A stretch of 64,000 nt of DNA. Source: Bradyrhizobium diazoefficiens (GTDB lineage: Bacteria; Pseudomonadota; Alphaproteobacteria; Rhizobiales; Xanthobacteraceae). Of the stretch, positions 49,250 to 58,888 are shown piece by piece. How positions within the stretch are numbered: the first letter of the stretch is position 1; every line of letters starts with the position of its first letter. The notes under the pieces are model-generated. The model ran no database searches and was not told the origin of the DNA. It saw only the letters and a program-made list of their open reading frames with translations. A program made the position numbers and the translations under genes. Location of the stretch: assembly GCF_018131185.1 (NCBI RefSeq), contig NZ_JAFCJE010000001.1:462001-526000 (forward strand). The letters run 5' to 3'.

Positions 49250-50629
49250 CTACCCCGTCTTCCCCACCCGATAACCTGCCGCCGGATGCGGTGCGCCGAG
49301 CCTTGCGCGACCATCGCCGAACAGCTTCTCCCGCAGCGTGCCTTTCGCATATTCCGGCTTGTACCGTCCGCGCCGCGTCAGCTCCGGCACCAGCATGTCC
49401 GAGATATCCTCGAAATCGCCGGGCGAGATCGCGAACGCGACGTTGAGCCCATCGACGTCGGTCTGCTCGAACCAGTCCTCGATCTTGTCGGCGACGCTCT
49501 CGGGCGTGCCGACCACGACGGGGCCGGCGCCGCCGATGCCGACATGCTCGATGACGTCGCGCACGGTCCAGACGCGATCAGGATCGCCGCGGGTGACGTT
49601 ATCAAGCGCGCTGCGGCCGGCATCGTTCTGGACGTGACGCACCTGCTGGTCGAGCTCGTAGCCGGAGAAGTCGACGCCGGTCCACCCCGACATCAGCGCC
49701 AGCGCGCCTTCGGGGCTGATGTGGCGGCGATAGTCGGCGTACTTTTCCTTCGCCTCGGCTTCGGTCCGGCCGAGGATGATCGTCATCATCGAGAACATCA
49801 GGATCTCCGCCGGGTTGCGGCCGATCCTGGCGGCTTCCTCGCGGATTGCCGACACGCGCGGCGCGATGATCTTGGCCGACGGTCCCGACATGAACACGCA
49901 TTCGGCATGCCTGGCCGCGAACTGCCGGCCGCGCGGCGAGGTGCCGGCCTGGTACAGCACGGGCGTGCGCTGGGGCGAAGGCTCGCTGAGATGGATGGTG
50001 TTGTTGATGCGGTAGTTCGCGCCGTCATGATTGACGCGATGAACCTTCGTGGGATCGGTGAAGATGCCGCGCTTGCGGTCGCGCAGCACGGCGTCGTCCT
50101 CCCAGCTTCCTTCCCAGAGCTTGTAGACCACCGCCATATATTCGTCGGCGATGTCGTAGCGGTCGTCATGTCCGGTCTGCTTGTCCTTGCCGGCCCCGCG
50201 GGCGGCGCTGTCGAGATAGCCGGTGACGACGTTCCAGCCGATCCGGCCCTCGGTGAGATGATCGAGCGTCGACATTCGCCGTGCGAACGGGTAGGGCGGC
50301 TCGAACGACAAATTGCTGGTGACGCCAAAGCCGAGATTCTGCGTCACCGCGGCCATCGCCGAGAGCAGCAGCAGCGGCTCGTTCGACGGCGTCTGTGCTG
50401 CGTTGCGCAAGGCTGCGTCAGGGCTGTTGCCAAAGACGTCGTAGACCCCGAGCACGTCGGCCAGGAACAGCCCGTCGAAGCGGCCCCGCTCCAGCGTCCT
50501 GGCGAGATCAACCCAGTAGGGCAGGCGGTTATACTCGGCGGTGCGATCGCGCGGATGGGTCCACAGACCCGGCGACTGGTGCGCGACGCAATTCATTGCA
50601 AAGGCGTTAAGCCTGATCTGCTTGGCCAT
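49250..50629 (-). CDS. Flavin-dependent monooxygenase of the NtaA/SnaA/DszA family
   Basis: The 459-aa LLM-class (luciferase-like) monooxygenase uses reduced FMN from a partner reductase. Seen are the N-terminal IRLNAFAMNCVAHQSPGLWTHP and LFLADVLGVYDVF, SNLSFEPPYPFARRMSTLDHLTEGRIGWNVVTGY, and PVLYQAGTSPRGRQFAARHAE. This group attacks nitrilotriacetate, sulfur heterocycles or similar xenobiotics. No flavin reductase gene is near. The ATG at 50629 follows GGGGAA. It is convergent with the ThDP decarboxylase gene. Confidence 0.92.
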   Translation of the reverse strand: MAKQIRLNAFAMNCVAHQSPGLWTHPRDRTAEYNRLPYWVDLARTLERGRFDGLFLADVLGVYDVFGNSPDAALRNAAQTPSNEPLLLLSAMAAVTQNLGFGVTSNLSFEPPYPFARRMSTLDHLTEGRIGWNVVTGYLDSAARGAGKDKQTGHDDRYDIADEYMAVVYKLWEGSWEDDAVLRDRKRGIFTDPTKVHRVNHDGANYRINNTIHLSEPSPQRTPVLYQAGTSPRGRQFAARHAECVFMSGPSAKIIAPRVSAIREEAARIGRNPAEILMFSMMTIILGRTEAEAKEKYADYRRHISPEGALALMSGWTGVDFSGYELDQQVRHVQNDAGRSALDNVTRGDPDRVWTVRDVIEHVGIGGAGPVVVGTPESVADKIEDWFEQTDVDGLNVAFAISPGDFEDISDMLVPELTRRGRYKPEYAKGTLREKLFGDGRARLGAPHPAAGYRVGKTG

Positions 50630-50903
50630 GATCGTTCCCCGGCGCTCTGTACTGCGCGCTCTTCGAATGGTAGACGTGCCGCCCGAACTTGGCGAAGTTC
50701 TTGCATATAACCTGCGCATGGCAAGCCCAAGTCAGGTCCGCTGCTGCACTTGGCAAGCCGATCTCAAGAGAGCAAGAACGAAATCCCAAGAGAACTAGAA
50801 GCGAACGACCAGAGAACTACAAGAACGATCGAACTCCCCGCCACTTTCGAAGGCCAACCCGTGCGGGTAAAGTCCTTCGTCTCAAAGTCTCGAAAAGCAA
50901 GTC

Positions 50904-52289
50904 ATGACCAGAGCCGACGCCATCGCCCGCGCCCGTGAGGATTTCAAGTCCGGCGCGTTTCTCACCGAGCTCGACCGCCGCGTCGCCTTCAAGACCGAAA
51001 GCCAGAACCCCTCCCGCGGCGCCGAGCTGCGCGCATATCTGGAGCAGGAGATGCAGCCGGCATTTGCTGCGCTGGATTTCACCAGCCGTATCGTCGAATC
51101 CCCCAGCGGCAAGGCGCCGTTCCTGTTCGCCGAGCATCACGAGAGCGCAACGGCGCCCACCGTGCTGATTTATGGCCATGGTGACGTCGTCGACGGCATG
51201 GAAGGCGAGTGGCGCGAGGGGCGCGATCCCTGGCGCACGACGGTTGCCGGCGCGCGGCTCTATGGCCGCGGCACCGCCGACAACAAGGGGCAGCACAGCA
51301 TCAACATGGCGGCACTCCGCGCGGTCCGCGACGCCCGTGGCGGCAAGCTTGGCTTCAACGCCAAGTTCATCGTCGAAATGGGCGAGGAGATCGGTTCGCC
51401 CGATCTCGGCAAGGTCTGCGACCTCAATCGCGACGCGCTCAAGGCAGATCTGTTCATGGCCTCCGACGGGCCGCGCCTGTCCGCCGACCGCCCGACGCTG
51501 TTTCTGGGCTGTCGCGGCGGCATCCGCATTCATCTGGATGTGAACCTGCGCGATGGCGGCCACCATTCCGGAAATTGGGGCGGCGTGCTGTCCAATCCCG
51601 CGACCATTCTGGTCAATGCGATCTCGACGCTGGTCGATGGCCACGGCCGCCTCCGGCTCGACGCCCTGAAACCACCGCGGCTCACCAACCAGATCCGCAG
51701 CTATCTAGCCGATGTGCAGGTGGTCCCTACCGAGGACGAGCCGGCACTCGCTGAGGACTGGGGCGAGGAGGGATTGTCGGCGGCCGAGCGGCTCTACGCC
51801 TGGAACACTCTGGAAGTGCTGGCGATGTCGTCGGGCAATATCGAGAAGCCGGCCAACGCCATTCCCGGGCATGCCAATGCCGTGCTGCAACTGCGTTTCG
51901 TGGTTGGCACCAAGATCGACGGGCTGATCGAGGCCATCCGCGCGCATCTGGTTGATAAGGGTTTTCCAATGGTCGAGGTGCGGGCGGCCCAGAGTTTTGC
52001 TGCATCGCGCACAGACTTCGACAGCCCCTGGATCAAATGGGCGGCGGATTCGGTGCGAGAGACCACCGGCAAGCCGCCGGCTGTTCTGCCGAATTTCGGT
52101 GGCTCCCTGCCCAACGACGTGTTTTCCGAGATCCTCGGCCTGCCGACGATCTGGGTCCCGCATTCCTATCCCGGCTGCTCCCAGCATGCGCCCAATGAGC
52201 ACATCCTGCTGCCTCTGACCGAAGAAGCCTTGACGGTGATGGCCGGCCTGTTCTGGGATCTCGGCCAATTGCCAAAACCCCTAACCTGA
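50904..52289 (+). CDS. M20-family metallopeptidase
   Basis: The 461-aa di-zinc amidohydrolase has YGHGDVVDG, GRGTADNKGQ (bridging Asp) and EMGEEIGSP (catalytic Glu and zinc Glu), with the dimerisation domain inserted at about 200-330. It cleaves a dipeptide or N-acyl amino acid in the cytosol. The nearby glutamate-type importer (from 52387) suggests that it could release an amino acid, but that is inference. The 274-bp leader shows only A-rich, low-complexity DNA near 50760-50830. Confidence 0.92.
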   Translation: MTRADAIARAREDFKSGAFLTELDRRVAFKTESQNPSRGAELRAYLEQEMQPAFAALDFTSRIVESPSGKAPFLFAEHHESATAPTVLIYGHGDVVDGMEGEWREGRDPWRTTVAGARLYGRGTADNKGQHSINMAALRAVRDARGGKLGFNAKFIVEMGEEIGSPDLGKVCDLNRDALKADLFMASDGPRLSADRPTLFLGCRGGIRIHLDVNLRDGGHHSGNWGGVLSNPATILVNAISTLVDGHGRLRLDALKPPRLTNQIRSYLADVQVVPTEDEPALAEDWGEEGLSAAERLYAWNTLEVLAMSSGNIEKPANAIPGHANAVLQLRFVVGTKIDGLIEAIRAHLVDKGFPMVEVRAAQSFAASRTDFDSPWIKWAADSVRETTGKPPAVLPNFGGSLPNDVFSEILGLPTIWVPHSYPGCSQHAPNEHILLPLTEEALTVMAGLFWDLGQLPKPLT

Positions 52290-52306
52290 GCCGTTAACCT
52301 GAGCCG
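52282..52306. repeat. 13-bp tandem duplication over the M20 stop codon
   Basis: TAACCTGAGCCG occurs twice with a 13-bp period, and the first copy carries the TGA stop. It is similar in kind to the 42530 duplication. Confidence 0.7.
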
Positions 52307-52386
52307 CGATCCAGCCAAAAGTCACATTCTAATCCGGGCCGATTTGTGCTTGCATTCGGCCGCATCATCCTGAAAGGGGACAAAAA

Positions 52387-53298
52387 GTGAAACATTTCCG
52401 TAGCATTGGGCTCGCGCTCGCCGCGACCTTCGCCGTTAGCCAGGCCGGGGCCCAGGAGCTGACCGGCACACTGAAGAACATCAAGGACACCGGCGCCATC
52501 ACCCTCGGCTTCCGCGACTCCTCGATCCCGTTCTCCTATCTGGATGACAACCAGAAGCCGGTCGGCTTCGCCATGGACATCTGTTACAAGATCGTCGACG
52601 CCGTGAAGAAGGAGCTCAAGCTCGACAAGCTCGAGGTCAAGCTCAACCCGGTGACCTCGGCGACCCGCATTCCGCTGATGGCGAACGGCACCATCGACCT
52701 CGAATGTGGCTCGACCACCAACAACGCCGAGCGTCAGAAGCAGGTCGCCTTCACCAACACCCACTACCTGACCGCCAGCCGCTACGTCTTCAAGAAGTCG
52801 AGCGGCCTGAAGTCGATCGACGATCTCAAGGGCAAGACCGTGGTCTCGACCGCCGGTACCACCAACATCAAGCAGCTCACCGAGGCCAACGTCGCCAAGA
52901 GCCTCGGCGCCAACATCATCCCGGCCAAGGACCACGCCGAGGCCTTCCTGATGGTCGAGACGGACCGCGCGGTCGCGTTCGTGATGGACGACATCCTGCT
53001 GGCGAGCCTCGTCGCCGGCTCGAAGTCGCCGGACGACTACGCCATCTCCAAGGATGCGTTCTCCAAGCCGGAGCCCTACGGCATCATGCTGCGCAGGGAC
53101 GACGCGCCGTTCAAGAAGGTGGTCGACGCGGCAACCGCTGCGCTCTACACCTCCGGGGAAGCCCAGAAAATCTACGACAAATGGTTCACCCAGAAGATCC
53201 CGCCGAAGGGGCTGAACCTCAACACGCCGATCTCGGCCGAACTGAAGAACGAGTTCGCCAAGCCGACGGATTCGCCGAACCCGGACGACTATAAGTAA
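52387..53298 (+). CDS. gltI: Glutamate/aspartate ABC transporter, solute-binding protein
   Basis: The 303-aa periplasmic protein has a signal peptide (residues 1-22, ending AGAQE) and the SBP_bac_3 fold: ITLGFRDSSIPFSYLDDNQKPVGFAMDIC at the start and LMANGTIDLECGSTTNNAERQKQVAFT as the ligand-loop motif typical of GltI. It starts at GTG behind AAAGGGG. The permease and ATPase genes follow, so the importer is complete. It probably brings in glutamate and aspartate. The intergenic gap of 117 bp may let the binding protein be made in excess. Confidence 0.9.
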   Translation: MKHFRSIGLALAATFAVSQAGAQELTGTLKNIKDTGAITLGFRDSSIPFSYLDDNQKPVGFAMDICYKIVDAVKKELKLDKLEVKLNPVTSATRIPLMANGTIDLECGSTTNNAERQKQVAFTNTHYLTASRYVFKKSSGLKSIDDLKGKTVVSTAGTTNIKQLTEANVAKSLGANIIPAKDHAEAFLMVETDRAVAFVMDDILLASLVAGSKSPDDYAISKDAFSKPEPYGIMLRRDDAPFKKVVDAATAALYTSGEAQKIYDKWFTQKIPPKGLNLNTPISAELKNEFAKPTDSPNPDDYK

Positions 53299-53415
53299 GC
53301 AAAACCTCGAACTTTCGATCGAAATCATGTCCGGCCACTCTTGACACCAGGGTGGCCGGACATTTGCATAGGCGTCCGGGTCGTCCAATGACGGGCGCGT
53401 TCGCGCGGGGGATAC

Positions 53416-54147
53416 GTGAACTACAACTGGAACTGGGGAATCTTTTTCCAGCCGAACCCGATGGGGACCGGTACCTATCTCGACATGCTGCTGTCGGGCC
53501 TGGTGCTGACCCTCAAGACCGCGGCGCTGGCCTGGGTCATCGCGCTGATCACTGGCTCGCTGGTCGGCGTGATGCGCACGCTGCCATCGAAGGGGGCGAA
53601 CTGGTTCGGCTTCGCCTATGTCGAATTCTTCCGAAACATGCCGCTGCTCGTGCAGCTCTTCCTGTGGTACTTCGTGCTGCCGGAATTGCTGCCCAAAGCC
53701 GCCGGCACCTGGCTGAAACAACTGCCGAACGCCCCGTTCTGGACGGCGGCGATCGGCGTCGGCTTTTTCATGTCGGCGCGCGTTGCCGTGCAACTGCAGG
53801 CCGGCATCGGCTCATTGCCGCGCGGGCAGAAGATGGCCGCAACGGCGCTGGGCCTGACCACCGCGCAGGGCTATCGCTACGTGCTGCTGCCGATGGCGTT
53901 TCGCATCATCCTGCCGCCGCTGACCTCCGAATTCCTCAACACCATCAAGAACACCGCGGTTGCGATCACAATCGGTTTGCTCGAGCTGACGGGGCAGGCG
54001 CGCTCGATGCAGGAATTCTCGTTCCAGGTGTTCGAGGCCTTCACCGCCGCAACCATCCTCTATCTTCTCGTCAACGCCGTCGTCGTGACCGCCATGCGCT
54101 TCCTCGAGCGCTGGGTCGCGATCCCCGGCTACATCACGGGGAAGTAA
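53416..54147 (+). CDS. gltJ: Amino-acid ABC transporter permease (GltJ-type)
   Basis: The 243-aa membrane protein has the HisM/GltJ topology of five helices. The EAA-loop is KMAATALGLTTAQGYRYVLLPMAFRIILPPLTSE, which contacts the ATPase. The EFFRNMPLLVQLFLWYFVLPEL segment near residue 75 is typical. The start is GTG at 53416 with GGGGGGA just before it. It pairs with the next permease. Confidence 0.92.
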   Translation: MNYNWNWGIFFQPNPMGTGTYLDMLLSGLVLTLKTAALAWVIALITGSLVGVMRTLPSKGANWFGFAYVEFFRNMPLLVQLFLWYFVLPELLPKAAGTWLKQLPNAPFWTAAIGVGFFMSARVAVQLQAGIGSLPRGQKMAATALGLTTAQGYRYVLLPMAFRIILPPLTSEFLNTIKNTAVAITIGLLELTGQARSMQEFSFQVFEAFTAATILYLLVNAVVVTAMRFLERWVAIPGYITGK

Positions 54148-54150
54148 GCG

Positions 54151-54843
54151 ATGTTCGGCAATCTCGATTTCGACGTCATCCGCCGCGCGCTGCCCTATCT
54201 GTTCTTCGAGGGCATGACGTTCACGCTGACGCTGACGGGGCTTGCAGCGCTCGGTGGTCTCGTGTTCGGCACGGCACTCGCCCTGATGCGGCTCTCCGGC
54301 TTCAAGATCCTTGGCCGGGTCGCCGGCGTCTATGTCGACTTCATGCGCTCGCTGCCGCTGGTGCTGGTCATCTTCTGGTTCTACTTCCTGGTGCCCTATA
54401 TCGGGCAGTGGGTGACCGGTGCTTCGCGCCCGATCAGCGTCGGCGCCTTCGCCTCCTCGCTCATCACCTTCATCATGTTCGAGGCGGCGTATTTCTCCGA
54501 GATCATGCGTGCCGGCATCCAGTCGATCTCTCGCGGCCAGCCGGCCGCCGCCAGCGCGCTGGGGCTGACCTACGCCCAGACCATGCGCTACGTCGTGCTG
54601 CCGCAGGCCTTCCGTAACATGCTGCCGGTTCTGATCACGCAGACCATCGTGCTGTTCCAGGACACTTCGCTGGTCTATGTCCTGTCGATTACGGACTTCC
54701 TGGGAGCGGCGAGCAAGGTGGCGCAACGCGACGGGCGTCTGGTCGAAATGTATCTGTTCGCAGCGGTCGTCTACTTCACCATTTCCTGCATCGCGTCCTT
54801 CGGCGTCCGCCGCCTGCAGGCGCGCATCGCCATCATCCGCTAG
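54151..54843 (+). CDS. gltK: Amino-acid ABC transporter permease (GltK-type)
   Basis: The 230-aa protein is the second permease half, with VDFMRSLPLVLVIFWFYFLVP and the EAA loop QPAAASALGLTYAQTMRYVVLPQAFRNMLP. It starts 3 bp after gltJ, so the two are translated together and form a heterodimer channel. Confidence 0.92.
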   Translation: MFGNLDFDVIRRALPYLFFEGMTFTLTLTGLAALGGLVFGTALALMRLSGFKILGRVAGVYVDFMRSLPLVLVIFWFYFLVPYIGQWVTGASRPISVGAFASSLITFIMFEAAYFSEIMRAGIQSISRGQPAAASALGLTYAQTMRYVVLPQAFRNMLPVLITQTIVLFQDTSLVYVLSITDFLGAASKVAQRDGRLVEMYLFAAVVYFTISCIASFGVRRLQARIAIIR

Positions 54844-54855
54844 GGCTAGCCGCTC

Positions 54856-55587
54856 ATGATCGAAATCAGCCACGTCAACAAATGGTACACGCCGAGCTTC
54901 CAGGTGCTGACCGATTGCACGACCAGCGTCACCAAGGGCGAGGTCGTGGTGGTCTGCGGTCCCTCGGGCTCGGGCAAATCGACGCTGATCAAATGCGTCA
55001 ACGCGCTGGAGCCGTTCCAGAGCGGCGACATCAGCGTCGACGGCACCAAGGTCAACGACCCCAAGACCGACTTGCCGAAACTCCGCTCGCGGGTCGGCAT
55101 GGTGTTCCAGCATTTCGAGCTGTTCCCGCATCTGAAGATCATCGACAACCTCTGCCTCGCGCAGCAGAAGGTGCTCGACCGGCCGCGCGACAAGGCGATG
55201 GCGAAAGGCATGCAATTGCTGGAGCGCGTGGGCCTCAAGGAACAGGCGCAAAAGTATCCCGCGAACCTGTCCGGCGGCCAACAGCAGCGCGTTGCGATCG
55301 CCCGTGCGCTCGCCATGGATCCGATCGTCATGCTGTTCGACGAGCCAACCTCGGCGCTCGACCCTGAAATGGTCAGCGAGGTGCTCGACGTCATGGTGGA
55401 CCTCGCTCATGAGGGCATGACCATGATGGTCGTCACCCACGAGATGGGCTTTGCCCGCAAGGTGGCCAATCGCGTGATCTTCATGGACCGCGGCGAGATC
55501 GTCGAGGACGCGGCGAAGGAAGACTTCTTCGGCCAGCCCCGCAGCGACCGCGCGCAGAAGTTCTTGTCGAAGATATTGTCGCATTAA
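54856..55587 (+). CDS. gltL: Amino-acid ABC transporter ATPase (GltL-type)
   Basis: The 243-aa ATPase shows Walker [11 protein letters not shown], signature LSGGQQQR, Walker [15 protein letters not shown] and the switch His in VVTHEMGFA. It drives import through GltJK. It ends the operon, followed by a palindromic element. Assignment to glutamate/aspartate rests on GltI; a broader polar amino-acid role is possible. Confidence 0.93.
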   Translation: MIEISHVNKWYTPSFQVLTDCTTSVTKGEVVVVCGPSGSGKSTLIKCVNALEPFQSGDISVDGTKVNDPKTDLPKLRSRVGMVFQHFELFPHLKIIDNLCLAQQKVLDRPRDKAMAKGMQLLERVGLKEQAQKYPANLSGGQQQRVAIARALAMDPIVMLFDEPTSALDPEMVSEVLDVMVDLAHEGMTMMVVTHEMGFARKVANRVIFMDRGEIVEDAAKEDFFGQPRSDRAQKFLSKILSH

Positions 55588-55593
55588 CCGGTC

Positions 55594-55717
55594 GTCATCC
55601 CGGGGCGCGCGTAGCGCGAACCCGAGATCCATCAGGCCGCGTGCGCGGGGCGAAATGGATTCTCAGGTGCGCAATTGCGCACCATAGCTCGTCGCTTCGC
55701 GCCGCCCCGGAAATGAC
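55594..55717. repeat. Interspersed palindromic element (GTCATCCCGGGG type)
   Basis: GTCATCCCGGGGCGCGCG at the left mirrors CGCGCCGCCCCGGAAATGAC at the right, with GGTGCGCAATTGCGCACC, a perfect 18-bp palindrome, in the middle. It separates the importer operon from the transaminase gene. Confidence 0.8.
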
Positions 55718-55793
55718 GGGTTGAGGGTTTCGTGGCCCCAACAAATCCCGTATACGGGCAGGCAAATCCCTTTCCCTCCTCAGGAGATCCGCC

Positions 55794-56654
55794 TTGGACC
55801 CGATCGCCTACGTCAACGGCTCGTTCGTCCCGCTTTCGGACGCCAAAATCTCGGTCCTCGATCGCGGGTTCCTGTTCGCCGACGGCATCTATGAGGTCTC
55901 GGCCGTGCTCGACGGCAAGCTGGTCGACAACGCCTCGCATCTGGCCCGGCTCGAGCGCTCGGTCGGCGAGATCAAGCTGAAGCTTCCGGAGACGGTCGAG
56001 CGCATCACCGAGCTCCAGAAGGAGCTGATCGCACGCAACAAGGTCGTGAACGGCCTCGTCTATCTCCAGGTGACACGCGGCGCCGACACGGGCCGCGACT
56101 TCGCCTTCCCCAAGAGCGACGTCAAGTCGAGCCTGGTGATGTTCACTTCGGAAAAGGACATCGTCAACGCGGCGGCAGCGAAGACCGGCATCAACGTGAT
56201 CACCGTGCCCGACATCCGCTGGGAGCGGCGCGACATCAAGAGCGTGGCGCTGCTGGCGCAGGTATTGGCGAAGCAGGCGGCGGCCGAAGCCGGAGCGGGC
56301 GAGGCCTGGATGCTGGAGGACGGCTACGTCACCGAGGGCGGCTCGTCCTCGGCGTTCATCCTGACCAAGGACGACGTCATCGTGACGCGCAAGAACTCCA
56401 ACGCCATCCTGCCCGGCTGCACCCGCAAGGCGGTGGTGGCGCTCGCCGAAGAGCGCCAGCTGCGCGTCGAGGAGCGCTCGTTCACGGTCGCCGAGGCACT
56501 GGCCGCCAAGGAGGCCTTTGCGACCTCGGCGTCGCTGTTCGTCCAGCCGGTGGTTGCGATCGACGGCAAGAAGATCGGCGACGGCAAGCCCGGCCCGATG
56601 GCAACGCGCCTGCGCGAGATCTACGTGGAATTCGCCAAGGCGACGGCAGTTTGA
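55794..56654 (+). CDS. D-amino-acid transaminase
   Basis: The 286-aa fold-type IV PLP enzyme has the family start YVNGSFVPLSDAKISVLDRGFLFADGIYE, the PLP Lys in RRDIKSVALL, and VTEGGSSSAFIL plus LPGCTRKAV around the phosphate cup. It moves the amino group between D-alanine or D-glutamate and 2-oxo acids, supplying D-amino acids for the cell wall. Translation starts at TTG 55794 with CAGGAG at good spacing. A branched-chain transaminase is the alternative, but the length and the R-R-D-I-K form favour the D-specific type. Confidence 0.85.
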   Translation: MDPIAYVNGSFVPLSDAKISVLDRGFLFADGIYEVSAVLDGKLVDNASHLARLERSVGEIKLKLPETVERITELQKELIARNKVVNGLVYLQVTRGADTGRDFAFPKSDVKSSLVMFTSEKDIVNAAAAKTGINVITVPDIRWERRDIKSVALLAQVLAKQAAAEAGAGEAWMLEDGYVTEGGSSSAFILTKDDVIVTRKNSNAILPGCTRKAVVALAEERQLRVEERSFTVAEALAAKEAFATSASLFVQPVVAIDGKKIGDGKPGPMATRLREIYVEFAKATAV

Positions 56655-56669
56655 TCCGCAGGTGCAGCT

Positions 56670-56770
56670 GTCATCGCCCGGCTTGACCGGGCGATCCAGT
56701 ACGTCGTGACGGCAGTGATGGGCCCGATGGGCCGAGGCGCACTGGATGCCCCGCCTTCGCGGGGCATGAC
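56670..56770. repeat. Interspersed palindromic element (second copy of the 15-117 family)
   Basis: GTCATCGCCCGGCTTGACCG ... CTTCGCGGGGCATGAC carries the same GGCTTGACCGG and GATCCAGTAC motifs as the element at 15-117, in the opposite arm order. It lies between convergent genes. Confidence 0.78.
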
Positions 56771-56783
56771 AGGTGCGGATGCC

Positions 56784-57245
56784 TCACGCCGCCGACGCCT
56801 TCACCTTCACCGGATGGAGCGCACGGAACGCGATCGCGATCCTGTTCCAGGCGTTGATGGCGCCGATCAGCATGGTCAGGTTCACCGTTTCCTCCTCGGA
56901 GAACTGTGCGCGGAGCTGCTCATAGACATCGTCGGGCGCATGCGTCTGCGAAATCAGCGTTACCGATTCCGTCCAGGCCAGCGCGGCGCGCTCGCGGTCC
57001 GAGTAGAGCGGGGATTCGCGCCAGGCATTGAGCAGGTAGATGCGCTGCTCGGTCTCGCCGCGCTTGCGCGCGTCTTCGGTGTGCATGTTGATGCAGAAGG
57101 CGCAGCCGTTGATCTGCGATGCCCGGATCTTGACGAGTTCGATCAATGATTTCTCCAGGCCCGTCGACTGGATCTGCGTCTCTAGCGCCATCAGTGCTTT
57201 GATCGTTTCGGGCGCGGCCTGGTAGTAGTTCATGCGGGGCTTCAT
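56784..57245 (-). CDS. AhpD-like carboxymuconolactone decarboxylase family protein
   Basis: The 153-aa protein has the AhpD-type redox site CAFCINMHTEDARKRGET: two Cys separated by two residues, then a His. This gives thiol peroxidase or disulfide reductase activity and not lactone decarboxylation. It starts 31 bp downstream of emrB and is likely the last gene of the efflux operon, where it could limit oxidative damage. Confidence 0.9.
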   Translation of the reverse strand: MKPRMNYYQAAPETIKALMALETQIQSTGLEKSLIELVKIRASQINGCAFCINMHTEDARKRGETEQRIYLLNAWRESPLYSDRERAALAWTESVTLISQTHAPDDVYEQLRAQFSEEETVNLTMLIGAINAWNRIAIAFRALHPVKVKASAA

Positions 57246-57275
57246 GGTCGTTCTCCTTGCTCTCTCCGTTTGGGA

Positions 57276-58883
57276 TCAGTGGGCTCCGCCGGCCGAGGTC
57301 TGGCCGGGTTTCTTCAGGAAGAGGACGGCAGCCAAAGCCACGATCAGCGCCATGCCGAGCAGATAGAAGGTGTCGCTGAAGGCGAAGATATAAGCCTGCT
57401 TCTGCACGATCCGCCCGATCGCGACATAGGCGCGATGCGCGGCGTCCGCACGGTCGAGGATGCCGTGATTGACGAAATACTGGGTGAGCTGCTCCAGCCG
57501 CGTGCGCGTCGCCTGCTCGAACACCGAGACCGACTGCATCAGCACGTTGGAGTGATACTGCTCGCGCTTGGTCAGTACGGTCTGGAGCAGTGCGATGCCG
57601 ACGGCGCCGCCGAGATTGCGCATCATGTTGAACAGGCCGGAAGCCGAGCCCGCGTTCTCCGGCTCGATGCCTGCGGTTGCGACGGCCGACAGCGGCGCCA
57701 TCACCAACGCCTGGCCGATGGCGCGGACGATGTTGGGCCACAGCAGCTGGTCTGCGGCATAGTCGCTGGTCATATAGATGTTCATGAAGTTGGAAGCGGC
57801 GAACAGCACGAAGCCGACACCGATGATGATCCGCGCATCGAACCTCTGCATCAGGCGCGGCACGAAAGGGATCAAGAGGAGCTGCGGCAATCCGGTCCAG
57901 GCCAGCACCATGCCGATCTGTTCGGCATTATAGCCCTGAATGCGCGAGAGATATTGTGGGAGGATGAACACGGAACCGTAGAGCGCAATGCCGAGCAGGA
58001 AATTTGCGAGCATGCCGAAGCCGAAATTGCGGCGAACGAGCAGGCGCAGATTGAGCAGCGGCTTCTTCACCGTCAGTTCGATGATAAGGAAGGCGGCCAG
58101 CGCAACGGCCGCGATCACTGACAGCTTGACGATGAAGGGTGATCCGAACCAGTCGTCCTTGTTACCTTCCTCGAGCACGGTCTGGAGCGCCGACAGCCCG
58201 ATCGCCATGGTGATGATGCCGGCCCAGTCGCCCTCGCGCAGGAGCGACAGCTTCATGGGCTGTGCGTCGAGCGCGTACCAGAGCATGCCGACCATGATCG
58301 CGCCGGGGACGAGGTTGACGTAGAAGATGTACTCCCAGCCGAAATTCTCGGTGAGATATCCCCCGATGGTCGGGCCGATCGCAGGAGCGAACGTCGCGGA
58401 CAGCGCGAACAACGCAAGGCCGACCGGCTGTTTTCCGCGCGGCAGCAGCGTGATGATCAGCGTGAACGCCATCGGAATCAGAACGCCGCCGGTGAAGCCC
58501 TGCACGGCGCGCAGCACGATCATCTGCGGCAGGTCCTGAGCCAGTGCGCAGGCCGCCGACAGCAGGAGGAACAGGATCGCGTTAGTGAGCAGATAGATCC
58601 GGATCGAGAAGACCTGTGCGAGCCAGCCGGAGAGCGGGATCACCACGATCTCCGCGACCAGATAGGAGGTGGAAATCCAGCCGCCGTCGTCGATGCCGGC
58701 GCCGATCGCGCCCTGGATGTCGGCCAGCGAGGCGTTGACGATCTGGATGTTCAGCACCGCCATGAAAGCGCCGAGCGTGGCGCCGATCACCGCGATCCAG
58801 GTCTTGGCCGACACCGCCGGTGCGGCGGGCGCTGCGGAGGCGGAGAAACCGGTAGCATTGACGGTCGGTTGGAGCGTGCTCAT
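57276..58883 (-). CDS. emrB: DHA2-family multidrug efflux permease (EmrB-like)
   Basis: The 535-aa major-facilitator protein has 14 predicted helices. WISTSYLVAEIVVIPLSGWLAQVFSIRIYLL is the motif-A region, GFTGGVLIPMAFTL the signature of helix 4-5, and GPTIGGYLTENFGWEYIFYVNLVPG is motif C. With the EmrA-type adaptor and an outer-membrane channel it pumps hydrophobic drugs or phenolics out with proton exchange. It starts 5 bp after emrA ends. Confidence 0.93.
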   Translation of the reverse strand: MSTLQPTVNATGFSASAAPAAPAVSAKTWIAVIGATLGAFMAVLNIQIVNASLADIQGAIGAGIDDGGWISTSYLVAEIVVIPLSGWLAQVFSIRIYLLTNAILFLLLSAACALAQDLPQMIVLRAVQGFTGGVLIPMAFTLIITLLPRGKQPVGLALFALSATFAPAIGPTIGGYLTENFGWEYIFYVNLVPGAIMVGMLWYALDAQPMKLSLLREGDWAGIITMAIGLSALQTVLEEGNKDDWFGSPFIVKLSVIAAVALAAFLIIELTVKKPLLNLRLLVRRNFGFGMLANFLLGIALYGSVFILPQYLSRIQGYNAEQIGMVLAWTGLPQLLLIPFVPRLMQRFDARIIIGVGFVLFAASNFMNIYMTSDYAADQLLWPNIVRAIGQALVMAPLSAVATAGIEPENAGSASGLFNMMRNLGGAVGIALLQTVLTKREQYHSNVLMQSVSVFEQATRTRLEQLTQYFVNHGILDRADAAHRAYVAIGRIVQKQAYIFAFSDTFYLLGMALIVALAAVLFLKKPGQTSAGGAH

Positions 58884-58888
58884 GGATT

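Noticed and set aside
53812..55632. A 606-codon minus-strand frame over the gltJKL genes
   Set aside because: It is antisense to permease and ATPase genes with clear Walker motifs; composition is typical of a GC-rich shadow frame.
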